The notes beneath the pieces were generated by a model. That model saw nothing but the letters and a program-made list of their open reading frames with translations. It was not told the origin of the DNA and ran no database searches. Below are positions 8,794-17,949 of a DNA stretch of 64,000 nt, piece after piece; position 1 is the first letter of the stretch, and each line of letters opens with the position of its first letter. Position numbers and translations under genes: made by a program. This DNA comes from Flavobacterium macacae. GTDB taxonomy: Bacteria > Bacteroidota > Bacteroidia > Flavobacteriales > Flavobacteriaceae. The stretch spans positions 62,001 to 126,000 of the forward strand of contig NZ_RQVR01000004.1 of NCBI RefSeq assembly GCF_003865365.1, written 5' to 3'.

Positions 8794-10047
8794 ATGAAAA
8801 CGAAATTTACCATATTTGCTCTGTTTGCACTATTTTTTGGAACTAATATACAAGCGCAAGACAGAACGACCGTTCGCGCAAACAATAGCGACATCAGTGA
8901 TAACTTAGACCTTAAAGCAGTGGCTTCCATCTTTGGAGATTCTGAAGATTTGGCTGATTTTGAAAGACGCTTGAATGATCCAAAAATACAGATTTCGAAT
9001 CTTGACTTGAATGGAGACAGACAAGTTGATTATTTGAGAGTTATTGAAACTGTAGAAAACAATACCCACCTAATCATCATTCAATCTGTGCTTGAAAAAG
9101 ATATTTTTCAAGACGTGGCGACCGTGGAAGTAGAAAGAGACTCGAACAACAATGTTCAGGTTCAGGTAGTGGGAGATGTTTATATGTATGGTTCAAATTA
9201 TATTTATGAGCCAGTGTATGTTCATACGCCTCTAATTTACAATGTGTTTTGGGTAAATTCTTACAGACCTTATTATTCTCCTTATTACTGGAACTATTAT
9301 CCGACGTATTATAACCCTTGGAACCCTTACCCTGTTTACAGATACCAAAGAAACGTTCACGTTCATATTAACGTAAACAATCATTATAACTATGTGAACA
9401 CAAGAAGAAGTTCGAGAGCTGTGGCCATGTACAACGGAAGACGTTCTGACGGTTATGCAAGACAATATCCAAACCGATCATTTGCTCAAAGAAATAGTAA
9501 CGTTTCAAACAGGCAAGAATTGGTTGCTTCTAGAAATACAGGAACCAGAGCGGCTTCAACAAGAACTAATTCAACAAGAAACACGACTTCCAATAGCGTA
9601 AGATCAACAGCGGGAACAAGAAGTACTACTTCTACAGCAACACCGACAAGGAATAATACAAATACAGTTAGATCAACAACGGGAACAAGAAGTAGTACTT
9701 CTACAGAAACACCGACAAGAAATAATACAAATACAGTTAGATCAACAACGGGAACGAGAAGCAACACATCTGTGTCGACGCCAGCAAGAAACACTTCAAG
9801 CGCATCTACGCCTGTTCGTTCTTCAAGTAATTCAACTAGATCAAACAGTTCTTCAACATCCTCAAGATCACAGTCAGCTCCAATGCAAACGGCTCCGGCA
9901 AGAACGCAAACAAGAGCACAGGCGCCAGCGCAGACTCAGACTAGAGCCCAAGCTCCTGCACCAAGCAGAACGCAATCTGCACCGCAACAGTCTCAAAGAT
10001 CAAGCGGTGGCGAATCAAGAGGAAATTCTGGAGGCGGAAGAAGATAA
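8794..10047 (+). CDS. Secreted Ser/Thr/Arg-rich low-complexity protein
   Basis: Start taken at the ATG at 8794 (417 residues), because it opens a signal peptide (MKTKFTIFALFALFFGTNIQ); the in-frame TTG at 8719 lies in untranslated-looking sequence. After the signal come a compact acidic domain (about 25-130, with the DLNGDRQVDYLRVIE calcium-loop-like segment), a Tyr/Pro-rich stretch (about 145-190, repeated YY and NPW) and about 210 residues of Ser, Thr, Arg, Asn, Ala and Gln with three 23-residue repeats. Such composition suggests an extracellular or surface protein. No enzyme motif is seen. Function unknown. Confidence 0.75.
   Translation: MKTKFTIFALFALFFGTNIQAQDRTTVRANNSDISDNLDLKAVASIFGDSEDLADFERRLNDPKIQISNLDLNGDRQVDYLRVIETVENNTHLIIIQSVLEKDIFQDVATVEVERDSNNNVQVQVVGDVYMYGSNYIYEPVYVHTPLIYNVFWVNSYRPYYSPYYWNYYPTYYNPWNPYPVYRYQRNVHVHINVNNHYNYVNTRRSSRAVAMYNGRRSDGYARQYPNRSFAQRNSNVSNRQELVASRNTGTRAASTRTNSTRNTTSNSVRSTAGTRSTTSTATPTRNNTNTVRSTTGTRSSTSTETPTRNNTNTVRSTTGTRSNTSVSTPARNTSSASTPVRSSSNSTRSNSSSTSSRSQSAPMQTAPARTQTRAQAPAQTQTRAQAPAPSRTQSAPQQSQRSSGGESRGNSGGGRR
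9601..9807 (+). repeat. Three 69-bp tandem repeats inside the coding sequence
   Basis: Units at 9601-9669, 9670-9738 and 9739-9807 encode 23-residue repeats beginning RST-GTRS and carrying TPxRN. The first two are nearly identical in DNA; the third diverges at its end. The unit length is a multiple of three, so copy changes keep the frame. Confidence 0.8.
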
Positions 10048-10069
10048 TTATTAGATGTCAATAGCTATA

Positions 10070-10101
10070 AAAAGGCGTTTCAATTTAGAAACGCCTTTTT
10101 T
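10070..10101 (+). terminator. Intrinsic terminator
   Basis: AAGGCGTTTC and GAAACGCCTT form a perfect stem around a 6-nt loop, followed by a T-run. Located 23 bp after the low-complexity protein gene. Confidence 0.85.
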
Positions 10102-10158
10102 ATTTAATACCTCTGCAAAGCATAACCATCAGGTTGGCAAACAATAAAAAAAATGTGA

Positions 10159-10166
10159 TACCTTTG
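10159..10166 (+). promoter_or_regulatory. Promoter -7 element (TACCTTTG)
   Basis: TACCTTTG followed by C, 17 bp before the ATG at 10184. A TTG lies 22 bp upstream of it (10134-10136). Drives the RNA methyltransferase gene. Confidence 0.65.
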
Positions 10167-10183
10167 CACCTCAATTACAGAAA

Positions 10184-11401
10184 ATGAGATTACACAGAAA
10201 TTTAGTTTACACAACCATTGATTCATTGAATGCAATTTTCAATGATAAAGAATATGCAGATAAGGTTGTGGCAAGAGCTTTGAAAAAAGACAAACGTTGG
10301 GGAAGCGCAGATAGAAAATTTGTAGCCGAAACAATCTATGATATCGTTCGTTGGAAACGATTATATATGGAAATCGCCGAAGTGAAAGAACCGTTAACCA
10401 GAGATAATATTTGGAGAGTTTTTGCAGTTTGGGCGGTTTTGAGAGGTTACCCAATTCCGGATTGGAGACAGTTAGAAGGAACTCCAGAACGCAAAATTAA
10501 AGGCCGTTTTGATGAGCTTTCAAAAATCAGAAAATACAGAGAATCGATTCCAGATTGGATGGACGAAGTGGGAATCCAAGAGCTTGGAGAAGAACTTTGG
10601 TCAAAAGAAATTGCGGCGCAGAACCAGCCTGCAAAAGTAATTTTGAGAGTCAATACTTTAAAAACTACGAAAGAAAAACTTCGCGCCATTTTAATGGATT
10701 TGAACATTGAAACTGAATTCTTGAAAGACCAGCCAAACGCTTTGGTTTTAAAAGAAAGAGCCAATGTTTTCTTGACAGATGCTTTCAAAGAAGGATTTTT
10801 TGAAGTTCAAGATGCGAGTTCGCAGTTAGTTGCCGCTTTCTTAGACGTAAAACCAGGAATGAGAGTCGTTGATACTTGTGCTGGCGCAGGCGGAAAAACA
10901 TTGCACATGGCTTCTTTAATGGAAAATAAAGGGCAATTGATTGCAATGGACTTATACGAAAGTAAGCTGAAACAATTGAAATTAAGAGCCAAAAGAAACG
11001 GTGCTTTCAATATAGAATACAGAATAATTGACACTACAAAAGTAATCAAGAAACTGCATGAAAAAGCAGATAGAGTCTTGATTGACGCACCTTGTAGTGG
11101 TTTGGGCGTTTTAAAAAGAAACCCAGATGCCAAATGGAAATTACAGCCTGAATTTATAGATAATATTAGAAAAGTACAAGCCGAAGTTTTAGAAAATTAT
11201 TCTAAAATTGTAAAACCAGGCGGAAAATTGGTTTATGCCACTTGTTCTATCTTACCATCTGAAAATCAAGAACAAGTAAAAAAATTCTTAACCACAGACA
11301 TAGGAAAAAGTTTTACCTTTGTAAAAGACACAAAAATCTTGGCTTCAGAGTCAGGATTCGACGGTTTTTACATGGCTTTGTTAGAAAGAAAAGAAAATTA
11401 A
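10184..11401 (+). CDS. RsmB/NOP-family RNA (cytosine-C5) methyltransferase
   Basis: A 405-residue S-adenosylmethionine-dependent enzyme of the NOL1/NOP2/Sun family that methylates C5 of cytosine in RNA. The N-terminal third (about 1-140) is a NusB-like RNA-binding helical region. The SAM motif VVDTCAGAGGKT lies near residue 225, and the two catalytic cysteines are in APCSGLGVLKRNPDAKW (motif IV) and YATCSILPSEN (motif VI). rRNA (16S C967-type) is the likely substrate by family, but Bacteroidota have several paralogues, so I give no symbol. Followed 4 bp later by an endonuclease gene. Confidence 0.9.
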   Translation: MRLHRNLVYTTIDSLNAIFNDKEYADKVVARALKKDKRWGSADRKFVAETIYDIVRWKRLYMEIAEVKEPLTRDNIWRVFAVWAVLRGYPIPDWRQLEGTPERKIKGRFDELSKIRKYRESIPDWMDEVGIQELGEELWSKEIAAQNQPAKVILRVNTLKTTKEKLRAILMDLNIETEFLKDQPNALVLKERANVFLTDAFKEGFFEVQDASSQLVAAFLDVKPGMRVVDTCAGAGGKTLHMASLMENKGQLIAMDLYESKLKQLKLRAKRNGAFNIEYRIIDTTKVIKKLHEKADRVLIDAPCSGLGVLKRNPDAKWKLQPEFIDNIRKVQAEVLENYSKIVKPGGKLVYATCSILPSENQEQVKKFLTTDIGKSFTFVKDTKILASESGFDGFYMALLERKEN

Positions 11402-11405
11402 GATT

Positions 11406-12497
11406 ATGAAAAAACTTTACTCGTTAATTGCGCTCTTTTCGATTGCATTAACTTTCGCACAAGCTCCCGCAAACTATTATAATTCGACGAACAACCTTAC
11501 AGGATATCAATTAAAAACAGCATTGTACAATATTATTAAAGACCATAACGACCGAGGTTATGCGGGCTTGTATACGACTTACCAAACATCAGATGTGAAA
11601 ACAAATGGCAAAGTTTGGGATATGTACTCAAATTGTGATTTTACTTTTGGAACAGTTGCAAATGGTGGTAATCAAGACAACGGAACAAATCCAAGCGGTG
11701 AATGCGTATTCTTCAATCGCGAGCATACAGTTCCTCAAAGTTATTTTGGGAACAATGCATTACCAATGTATGCAGATGCACATTTCGTACTTCCGACTGA
11801 TAAAATTGTAAATGCAAGAAGAGATGATTATCCTTTTGGAAAAGTAGGAAGCGCTTCTTACACTTCTGCTAATGGTTCGAAATTAGGAAACAACTTAAAT
11901 TCAGGATATTCAGCTGGATATTCAAGCACAGTCTTTGAACCAATTGATGAATACAAAGGTGATTTTGCTAGATTATTATTTTATTTTGCAACCAGATATG
12001 AGACACAATTAGCAGGATTTTACACAAGTTCTTCTTCAACCTCAAAAGCAATGTTCGACGGATCTTCAGGGAAAGCATTTTCAAATACGTTTTTAAATAT
12101 CTTATTAACATGGAATCTTCAAGATCCAGTGAGTGCGAAAGAAATCACAAGAAACAACGCAATATACGCTCGCCAAGGAAACAGAAATCCTTTTATTGAC
12201 AATAATTCTTATGTGACTTCAATTTGGGGATTGCCTCTTGGAACCGAAACATTTGATACTTTAGCTACAGTTTCTGTATATCCAAATCCATCGAACAATC
12301 ACAGAATCAACATTGAAACCGAACAAATTTTAGACGAAATTCAATTAATCAGCGTAAATGGACAATTGATGCAACAAATTAAAAATCCAAACGCTCAGAA
12401 CAATACTTACACTTTAGAGAATCTTCCTTCAGGATTTTATTTCTTGAAATTGACCTCTGAAAATCAATCTAGTGTGAAGAAAGTTATCATCAACTAA
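11406..12497 (+). CDS. Secreted endonuclease I with T9SS sorting domain (first copy)
   Basis: A 363-residue EndA/endonuclease-I-family nuclease. A signal peptide (MKKLYSLIALFSIALTFAQ) is followed by the nuclease domain (about 20-270) with the FNREHTVPQSYF motif holding the catalytic His of the beta-beta-alpha-metal fold, plus HFVLPTDKIVNARR and GNRNPFIDN. A T9SS type A sorting domain occupies the last 75 residues (VSVYPNPSNN, LPSGFYFLKL). It should be exported across the outer membrane to degrade extracellular DNA or RNA for phosphate and nucleotides. The next gene is a paralogue. Confidence 0.9.
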   Translation: MKKLYSLIALFSIALTFAQAPANYYNSTNNLTGYQLKTALYNIIKDHNDRGYAGLYTTYQTSDVKTNGKVWDMYSNCDFTFGTVANGGNQDNGTNPSGECVFFNREHTVPQSYFGNNALPMYADAHFVLPTDKIVNARRDDYPFGKVGSASYTSANGSKLGNNLNSGYSAGYSSTVFEPIDEYKGDFARLLFYFATRYETQLAGFYTSSSSTSKAMFDGSSGKAFSNTFLNILLTWNLQDPVSAKEITRNNAIYARQGNRNPFIDNNSYVTSIWGLPLGTETFDTLATVSVYPNPSNNHRINIETEQILDEIQLISVNGQLMQQIKNPNAQNNTYTLENLPSGFYFLKLTSENQSSVKKVIIN

Positions 12498-12517
12498 CCT
12501 TCTTATTTAAATTTTTG

Positions 12518-12553
12518 AAAAATGCCTAATAATTATGTTAGGCATTTTTTTTA
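12518..12553 (+). terminator. Intrinsic terminator between the two endonuclease genes
   Basis: AAAATGCCTAA and TTAGGCATTTT pair around a short loop and are followed by T8. It separates the tandem paralogues into two transcription units. Confidence 0.85.
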
Positions 12554-12599
12554 CCTAAAGTTTTAACACACAATTCGAAAAAAGTCACAAGAAACAAAT

Positions 12600-12607
12600 T
12601 ACATTTG
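12600..12607 (+). promoter_or_regulatory. Promoter -7 element (TACATTTG)
   Basis: TACATTTG followed by C. It overlaps an in-frame TTG at 12605, so that codon cannot be the start, and the true start is the ATG at 12626, leaving a leader of roughly 15 nt. Confidence 0.6.
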
Positions 12608-12625
12608 CCGTCCAAAATTTATTCA

Positions 12626-13735
12626 ATGAAAAAAATTTATACAATTGTATTACTATTTGTTGCAGTAATGGCTTTTCCTCAAGCTGGAGCTCCTGCGGCT
12701 TATTATAATGGCTCCAACTGGAATCTTACCGGAACTTCATTAAAAACTGCGCTTGCAACAAAAATAACTTCAACACACACCCGAAAAATATCGTATGATA
12801 ATATTTGGGATGCAAGCCAAGTGACAGACTTAGATCCAGCAGACGTAACAAATACAAATGTATTATTGCTATACGGATTTAGCAATAATATTTGCCCAGC
12901 TTCTAGTTCAGACGGTGATGACCACAGAAGAAGGAACAAAAATTCTACAGGAGGAGGCAATTCTTGTATATGGAACAGAGAACACACTTATGCGAAATCA
13001 CTAGGAACGCCGGCTTTAGTAGATGGAGGTTCGGGATCTAGCAGTGACGCTGGAGAAGACGCACATCACATTCGCCCTTCAGATGTTGACAGAAATGGAA
13101 ATAGAGGAAGCAAAAAATTTGCGCCAGGTTCAGGCAACTCTGGCAATGTAGCTGGAGGTTGGTATCCCGGAGATGAGTGGAAAGGTGATGTCGCCAGAAT
13201 GATGATGTACATGTATTTACGTTATCCAACGCAGTGTCTTCCAAAAAATGTAGGTACAGGAACAACCGTTTCAACAGACACAAACATGATTAATTTATTT
13301 TTGCAATGGAATGCAGAAGATCCTGTTTCAGCTTATGAAGACAAAAGAAATACTTACCATGGAAACACTTCAAACAGTTATGCGCAAGGAAATAGAAATC
13401 CTTTTATCGACAATCCTTATTTGGCAACTGTAATTTGGGGCGGACCTGCTGCAGAAAACCGTTGGCCAAATGTATTCTTGTCAACTCCAGATTTCGATTT
13501 TGCGACTGTTTCTGTGTATCCAAATCCATCAAATAATCATAAAATCAATATCGAAACAGAACAAGTTTTAGACCAAATTCAATTGATCAACATCAATGGC
13601 CAATTGATGCAACAAATTAAAAATCCAAATGCTCAGAACAATACTTACACTTTAGAGAATCTTCCTTCTGGATTTTATTTCTTGAAATTGACTTCTGAAA
13701 ACCATTCGACTACTAAGAAAGTTATCGTGAACTAA
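12626..13735 (+). CDS. Secreted endonuclease I with T9SS sorting domain (second copy)
   Basis: A 369-residue paralogue of the preceding gene; the start at 12626 gives the signal peptide MKKIYTIVLLFVAVMAFPQ. The nuclease domain (about 20-285) carries NREHTYAKSLG with the catalytic His, DAHHIRPSDVDRNGNRGSKK and GNRNPFIDN, and is Ser/Gly-rich around residues 95-115. The last 75 residues form a T9SS type A sorting domain almost identical to that of the first copy, including at DNA level, while the nuclease parts are clearly diverged. Expected to be secreted. It has its own promoter and terminator. Confidence 0.9.
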   Translation: MKKIYTIVLLFVAVMAFPQAGAPAAYYNGSNWNLTGTSLKTALATKITSTHTRKISYDNIWDASQVTDLDPADVTNTNVLLLYGFSNNICPASSSDGDDHRRRNKNSTGGGNSCIWNREHTYAKSLGTPALVDGGSGSSSDAGEDAHHIRPSDVDRNGNRGSKKFAPGSGNSGNVAGGWYPGDEWKGDVARMMMYMYLRYPTQCLPKNVGTGTTVSTDTNMINLFLQWNAEDPVSAYEDKRNTYHGNTSNSYAQGNRNPFIDNPYLATVIWGGPAAENRWPNVFLSTPDFDFATVSVYPNPSNNHKINIETEQVLDQIQLININGQLMQQIKNPNAQNNTYTLENLPSGFYFLKLTSENHSTTKKVIVN

Positions 13736-13760
13736 TTTTCTTTAAATCATACAATTACCC

Positions 13761-13792
13761 AAAGGCTTTCTGAATTCAGAAAGCCTTTTTTT
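13761..13792 (+). terminator. Intrinsic terminator
   Basis: AAAGGCTTTCTGAATTCAGAAAGCCTTTTTTT: a near-perfect palindrome with EcoRI-like centre and a T-run, 25 bp after the second endonuclease gene. Long arms of 12 bp or more. Confidence 0.85.
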
Positions 13793-13818
13793 CATATATT
13801 TAGTCCCAAAAAATAATC

Positions 13819-14613
13819 ATGGAAGAAAATTACATAGATATAAATCGAAAGACTTGGAATGAAAAAACCGAATTTCATATCCAATCTGATTTTTACAACC
13901 AAGAAGAATTTTTAAAAGGAGAAAATTCTTTAATGCCAATCGAATTAGAATTATTAGGAGATATCACAGGCAAAAGCGTTTTGCACTTGCAATGCCATTT
14001 TGGGCAAGACACGATTTCTTTTTCAAGAATGGGCGCAAAAGCTGTTGGTGTTGATTTGTCGGATAATGCGATTGAAAAAGCCAGAGAAATTGCCCAACAA
14101 TTAAATACTGAAACGCGATTTATTTGTTGCGATATTTATGATCTTCCAAATCATCTTAAGGAACAATTTGATATTGTATTTACCAGTTATGGAACCATTG
14201 GATGGCTTCCTGATTTAGACAAATGGGCAAAAATAATTTCACAATTTTTGAAACCTGGAGGCAAATTTATAATGGCCGATTTTCATCCGGTAGTTTGGAT
14301 GTTTGACGATAATTTTGAAAAAATTGGCTATAATTATTTCAAATCAGAGCCAATTATTGAAACCGTTGAAGGAACTTACGCTTCTAAAAATGCTCCAATA
14401 AATTCAAAAACAATTACATGGAATCACAGCACAAGCGAACTTTTAAACAGTCTTCTAAAAAATAATCTTGAGTTGCATGCTTTCAACGAATATGATTATT
14501 CGCCTTATAATTGTTTCAATGCAACAGAAGAATTTGAACCAAAAAAATTCAGGATTAAACATCTTGAAAACAAAATCCCAATGGTTTATTCGATTTTGGC
14601 AACGAAAAAATAA
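13819..14613 (+). CDS. Class I SAM-dependent methyltransferase
   Basis: A 264-residue methyltransferase of Rossmann fold. Motif I is altered but visible as VLHLQCHFGQDTISF (residues about 55-70), followed by GVDLSDNAIEKAREIA (motif II) and DIVFTSYGTIGWLPDLDKWA and LKPGGKFIMADFHPV (motifs IV-V). Such proteins are usually annotated only as class I methyltransferases; small-molecule rather than nucleic-acid substrates are likely, but nothing shows which. The gene stands alone between terminators at 13761 and 14627. Confidence 0.85.
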   Translation: MEENYIDINRKTWNEKTEFHIQSDFYNQEEFLKGENSLMPIELELLGDITGKSVLHLQCHFGQDTISFSRMGAKAVGVDLSDNAIEKAREIAQQLNTETRFICCDIYDLPNHLKEQFDIVFTSYGTIGWLPDLDKWAKIISQFLKPGGKFIMADFHPVVWMFDDNFEKIGYNYFKSEPIIETVEGTYASKNAPINSKTITWNHSTSELLNSLLKNNLELHAFNEYDYSPYNCFNATEEFEPKKFRIKHLENKIPMVYSILATKK

Positions 14614-14626
14614 ACCTCATTAAAGC

Positions 14627-14667
14627 AAAAAACTCCAATCAAAAATTTTCTGATTGGAGTTTTTTTA
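14627..14667. terminator. Bidirectional terminator between methyltransferase and rho
   Basis: AAAAAACTCCAATCA and TGATTGGAGTTTTTTT pair around an 11-nt loop. A-run on one side and T-run on the other suit both convergent genes. Confidence 0.85.
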
Positions 14668-14695
14668 TTGTATTTGAATTTGATATTGCTATTGC

Positions 14696-16516
14696 CTAAT
14701 CGTTCATAGAAATCAAAAACTCTTCGTTATTTCTAGTTTTCTTGAAACGGTCGTTGATAAAATCCATCGCTTCCACCGGATTCATGTCTGCCAAATACTT
14801 GCGCATAATCCACATTCTCTGAATAGTCGCTTCATCTAAAAGCAAGTCGTCACGTCGCGTGCTTGAAGAAGTCAGGTCAATCGCAGGAAAAATACGTCTG
14901 TTAGCAATTTTTCGATCCAATTGTAATTCCATATTACCCGTTCCTTTAAATTCTTCGAAGATAACTTCATCCATTTTAGAACCAGTTTCTGTCAATGCTG
15001 TCGCGATAATACTCAAAGAACCTCCGTTTTCGATATTTCTTGCCGCTCCAAAGAAACGTTTTGGTTTTTGCAATGCATTTGCATCCACACCACCACTCAA
15101 TACTTTACCAGAAGCCGGCTGAACCGTATTGTAAGCTCTTGCCAAACGCGTAATTGAATCTAATAAAATCACAACATCGTGACCACATTCCACCAATCTT
15201 TTTGCTTTTTCCAAAACGATATTAGCCACTTTCACATGTCTGTCAGCTGGTTCGTCAAAAGTCGAAGCAATTACTTCTCCCCTAACGCTTCTTTGCATGT
15301 CAGTCACCTCTTCAGGACGTTCGTCGATCAATAAAACAATCAAATAAACTTCAGGATGATTTGCTGCAATTGTATTGGCAATATCTTTTAAAAGTACCGT
15401 TTTACCAGTTTTTGGCTGTGCTACAATCATACCTCTTTGCCCTTTTCCGATTGGAGAAAACAAGTCGATAATTCTTGTAGAAATAGAACTTTGTTTTCCT
15501 GCTAAATTGAATTTCTCGTCAGGAAAAAGTGGCGTCAAGTGTTCGAAAGAAACACGATCACGAACCACTTGCGGATCATGTCCGTTGATTTTCAAAACTC
15601 TCACCAAAGGGAAATATTTTTCTCCTTCTTTTGGAGGACGGACCACACCTTTCACTGTATCTCCGGTTTTTAAACCGAATAACCTGATTTGAGAAGTTGA
15701 CAGATAAATATCATCGGGTGAAGCCAAATAATTATAATCTGAAGATCTTAAAAATCCATAACCGTCAGGCATCATTTCAAGAACACCTTCACTTTCAATA
15801 ATTCCGTCGAATTCAAAATCGGCATCCCTGAAGTTTGGCTTTTTATTCCCTTTGAAGTTTGGATTTACATTTCCGTTGGGACCATTTCCGTTTTGATTCT
15901 GATTTGGGTTTGGATTATTTTGGTTCCCGTTTTGATTTCTCTGGTTGGGATTCTGTTTTTGGTTTGGATTCTGATTTTGATGTTGCGGTTTTGCAGCTAT
16001 TTTTTCAGAAGCTGTAGTTTTGTCTTTTGCAATTGCAGGCTCTGTAGTTTTGTCTGCAACATTCTCAGTATTTTCTTTTGGAGCAACCGCTGGTTTATCA
16101 AGAATATTTTTCTTGAATTTTATAAGCTTTCTTTCCTTTTGTTCTGGAGCTGGAGTTTCTTCTTCTGTATTTTCAGAAGCTTTAGCTTCAGGAGCCACAT
16201 CTTCACTCGGTGCTTTTTCTTGAGCTTCCTTTGCCTTGGCATCAGATTCAGAAAAAGGATTTTTATTTGCGGGCTTTATAATTTTAGGCTTTTTTTCAGG
16301 AACAATCCTAGCTCTTTTTGATTTTGAATCGGGTGCCTCTGGCGTTTCTTGTTGCATTGCAGGCGCAACTGATTCAGGATTTGCAGCTTGATAATCTAAT
16401 ATTTGATAAATCAGAGCTTCCTTTTTAACACCATTAAATTTTATTTTTTTTGTTGCTTTCGCAATATCTTGAAGCTCAGAAAGCTTCATTTCTTTTAATA
16501 CATCAATATCAAACAT
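14696..16516 (-). CDS. rho: Transcription termination factor Rho with long disordered insert
   Basis: A 606-residue hexameric RNA helicase that ends transcription of untranslated RNA. It has a Rho_N SAP-like domain at about 1-45 ([20 protein letters not shown]), then roughly 190 low-complexity residues rich in Glu, Pro, Ala and Lys and then Asn and Gln (repeats of NQNPN). The cold-shock-type RNA-binding domain lies at about 240-320 ([20 protein letters not shown]) and the RecA-like ATPase follows with Walker A AQPKTGKT and Walker [17 protein letters not shown]. coli Rho has about 419 residues, so the insert explains the extra length. Identity is certain; the role of the insert is inferred from other Bacteroidota. 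Confidence 0.97.
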   Translation of the reverse strand: MFDIDVLKEMKLSELQDIAKATKKIKFNGVKKEALIYQILDYQAANPESVAPAMQQETPEAPDSKSKRARIVPEKKPKIIKPANKNPFSESDAKAKEAQEKAPSEDVAPEAKASENTEEETPAPEQKERKLIKFKKNILDKPAVAPKENTENVADKTTEPAIAKDKTTASEKIAAKPQHQNQNPNQKQNPNQRNQNGNQNNPNPNQNQNGNGPNGNVNPNFKGNKKPNFRDADFEFDGIIESEGVLEMMPDGYGFLRSSDYNYLASPDDIYLSTSQIRLFGLKTGDTVKGVVRPPKEGEKYFPLVRVLKINGHDPQVVRDRVSFEHLTPLFPDEKFNLAGKQSSISTRIIDLFSPIGKGQRGMIVAQPKTGKTVLLKDIANTIAANHPEVYLIVLLIDERPEEVTDMQRSVRGEVIASTFDEPADRHVKVANIVLEKAKRLVECGHDVVILLDSITRLARAYNTVQPASGKVLSGGVDANALQKPKRFFGAARNIENGGSLSIIATALTETGSKMDEVIFEEFKGTGNMELQLDRKIANRRIFPAIDLTSSSTRRDDLLLDEATIQRMWIMRKYLADMNPVEAMDFINDRFKKTRNNEEFLISMND

Positions 16517-16673
16517 AAATGTTATTTGAATAAATTGTGGAAACTTTTGTGAAGTGTGTAGTGTGTGATTTTTTTGAATATGGAAAATCCGACAAATGAA
16601 GTGTTTACGAATTTCTTATGCAATATTACGAATAAATTTTTATCAAGCAATAGTATTTATAAAAAAGAAAATA

Positions 16674-16681
16674 TATTTTTG
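16674..16681 (+). promoter_or_regulatory. Promoter -7 element (TATTTTTG)
   Basis: TATTTTTG matches TAnnTTTG and lies 20 bp before the ATG at 16702 (DUF4293 gene). Confidence 0.5.
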
Positions 16682-16701
16682 TAGAAAGAAAACAATCAAT
16701 A

Positions 16702-17115
16702 ATGATCCAAAGAATTCAAACTATCTATCTGCTCATTGCTTTCACTATCATGGGAGTTTTGCCTTTTATTTTTCCTTTGGAAACGGATACGTCGGGCAGC
16801 AAACCTGTTTTTTTTACCGATCACACGGCTGATTTGGTTTTGTTCCTGGGAAGTGCTTTACTTTCCATAATTACTATTTTTTTATTTAAAAACAGACAGT
16901 TTCAATTTGTTCTTGGCAGATTGAATATCATATTAAATTTAATTTTATTAGGATTATTTGTATATCATTCACTAAGCATATCCGGAGAAGGGGCGCCTTC
17001 TGAGAAGGGTATTGGGATGTTTCTACCTATTTTTTCTATCGTTTTTCTAGTGCTTGCAAATAAAGCCATAAAAAAGGATGAAGATCTCGTAAAATCTGTG
17101 GATCGATTGAGATAA
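16702..17115 (+). CDS. DUF4293 family membrane protein
   Basis: A 137-residue integral membrane protein with four hydrophobic segments (about 6-24, 37-58, 66-86 and 103-122) and a charged C-terminus (KKDEDLVKSVDRLR). The beginning MIQRIQTIYLLIAFTIMG is characteristic of DUF4293, a Bacteroidota family commonly divergent from rho, as here. No known function. It has its own promoter and terminator. Confidence 0.8.
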   Translation: MIQRIQTIYLLIAFTIMGVLPFIFPLETDTSGSKPVFFTDHTADLVLFLGSALLSIITIFLFKNRQFQFVLGRLNIILNLILLGLFVYHSLSISGEGAPSEKGIGMFLPIFSIVFLVLANKAIKKDEDLVKSVDRLR

Positions 17116-17141
17116 ACCTATAAACTTAGTTTATTTAGTGT

Positions 17142-17175
17142 TAAAAGCCCGAACAACTCGTTTGGGCTTTTTTTT
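17142..17175 (+). terminator. Intrinsic terminator
   Basis: AAAAGCCCGAAC / CGTTTGGGCTTTT stem with one mismatch, short loop, followed by T8. Follows the DUF4293 gene. Confidence 0.8.
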
Positions 17176-17246
17176 GCAGTTCATCGGTTTTTTATTGCTT
17201 TTAATCTTAATTTCTTTTTGTAATATGATTACTTCAAAAAAAAAGT

Positions 17247-17254
17247 TAAATTTG
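17247..17254 (+). promoter_or_regulatory. Promoter -7 element (TAAATTTG)
   Basis: TAAATTTG lies 20 bp before the ATG at 17275 and would drive the response regulator / small protein / histidine kinase unit. Confidence 0.5.
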
Positions 17255-17274
17255 AATTAGTCAATCCCCCACCT

Positions 17275-17934
17275 ATGGACTCTAAAATTAAAATTCACCT
17301 CGCCGACGACCACAAGGTACTGATAGACGGAATGTTATCAATGCTCAAGACAAATTCCAGTTTTGAAGTAGTTGGTTTTTCTTTAAATGGAGAAAATCTT
17401 TACGAAGAAATACAAAACAACAAGGCTGATATCTTAGTCATGGATATCAACATGCCCATCAAAGACGGCATCGATGTGCTTCGAGAATTTTCAGTAAAAG
17501 GGTTTTGCTGCAAGGTTATCATCCTTTCCAGCTATGATGATGTAAAGATTATTAAAGAGGTATTAAAACTTGGTGCGAGCGGTTACTTAAGCAAACAAAG
17601 TGCCGGAGAAAATATTATTGAAGCCATCAATGTGGTTGCTTCTGGAGAAGAATTTTTTTCGCAATGCATCAGAGACCGGATTTTTCAATCTTTTTCAAAT
17701 ATTCCGCAGCAGAGCTACATTAACGAAGCAATGCCCCTTTCCTCAATTACCGATAGAGAATTAGAAATACTTAGGCTAATTACTTTAGAATATAGCGGCA
17801 CTCAAATTGGCGATGAATTGAACATTAGCACCAATACTGTTGAAACACACCGAAAAAATCTGATTAAAAAATTAAATGTAAAATCAACGATTGGATTGGT
17901 GAAGTATGCTCTAAAACACAATATCATTATATAA
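17275..17934 (+). CDS. NarL/LuxR-type response regulator
   Basis: A 219-residue two-component regulator. The receiver domain (about 4-122) has the acidic pair D11-D12, phospho-acceptor D57 in VMDINMP, the Ser-Ser of LSSYDD and the conserved Lys of YLSKQS. The LuxR-type helix-turn-helix (about 155-215; TDRELEILRLITLEYSGTQI, then STNTVETHRKNLIKKL) binds DNA. The histidine kinase two genes downstream is of the HisKA_3 class that pairs with NarL-type regulators. All key residues are intact. Confidence 0.92.
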   Translation: MDSKIKIHLADDHKVLIDGMLSMLKTNSSFEVVGFSLNGENLYEEIQNNKADILVMDINMPIKDGIDVLREFSVKGFCCKVIILSSYDDVKIIKEVLKLGASGYLSKQSAGENIIEAINVVASGEEFFSQCIRDRIFQSFSNIPQQSYINEAMPLSSITDRELEILRLITLEYSGTQIGDELNISTNTVETHRKNLIKKLNVKSTIGLVKYALKHNIII

Positions 17935-17949
17935 CAAAAAAATAAAATT

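Noticed and set aside
9486..9794. 102-residue hydrophobic ORF antisense to the Ser/Thr/Arg-rich protein
   Set aside because: Produced by the tandem repeats read on the other strand (repeated LLLVPVVDLTVFVLF).
15893..16321. 142-residue ORF antisense to rho
   Set aside because: Shadow of the Rho low-complexity insert; the sense frame is certain and the antisense product is Phe/Leu/Arg-rich noise.
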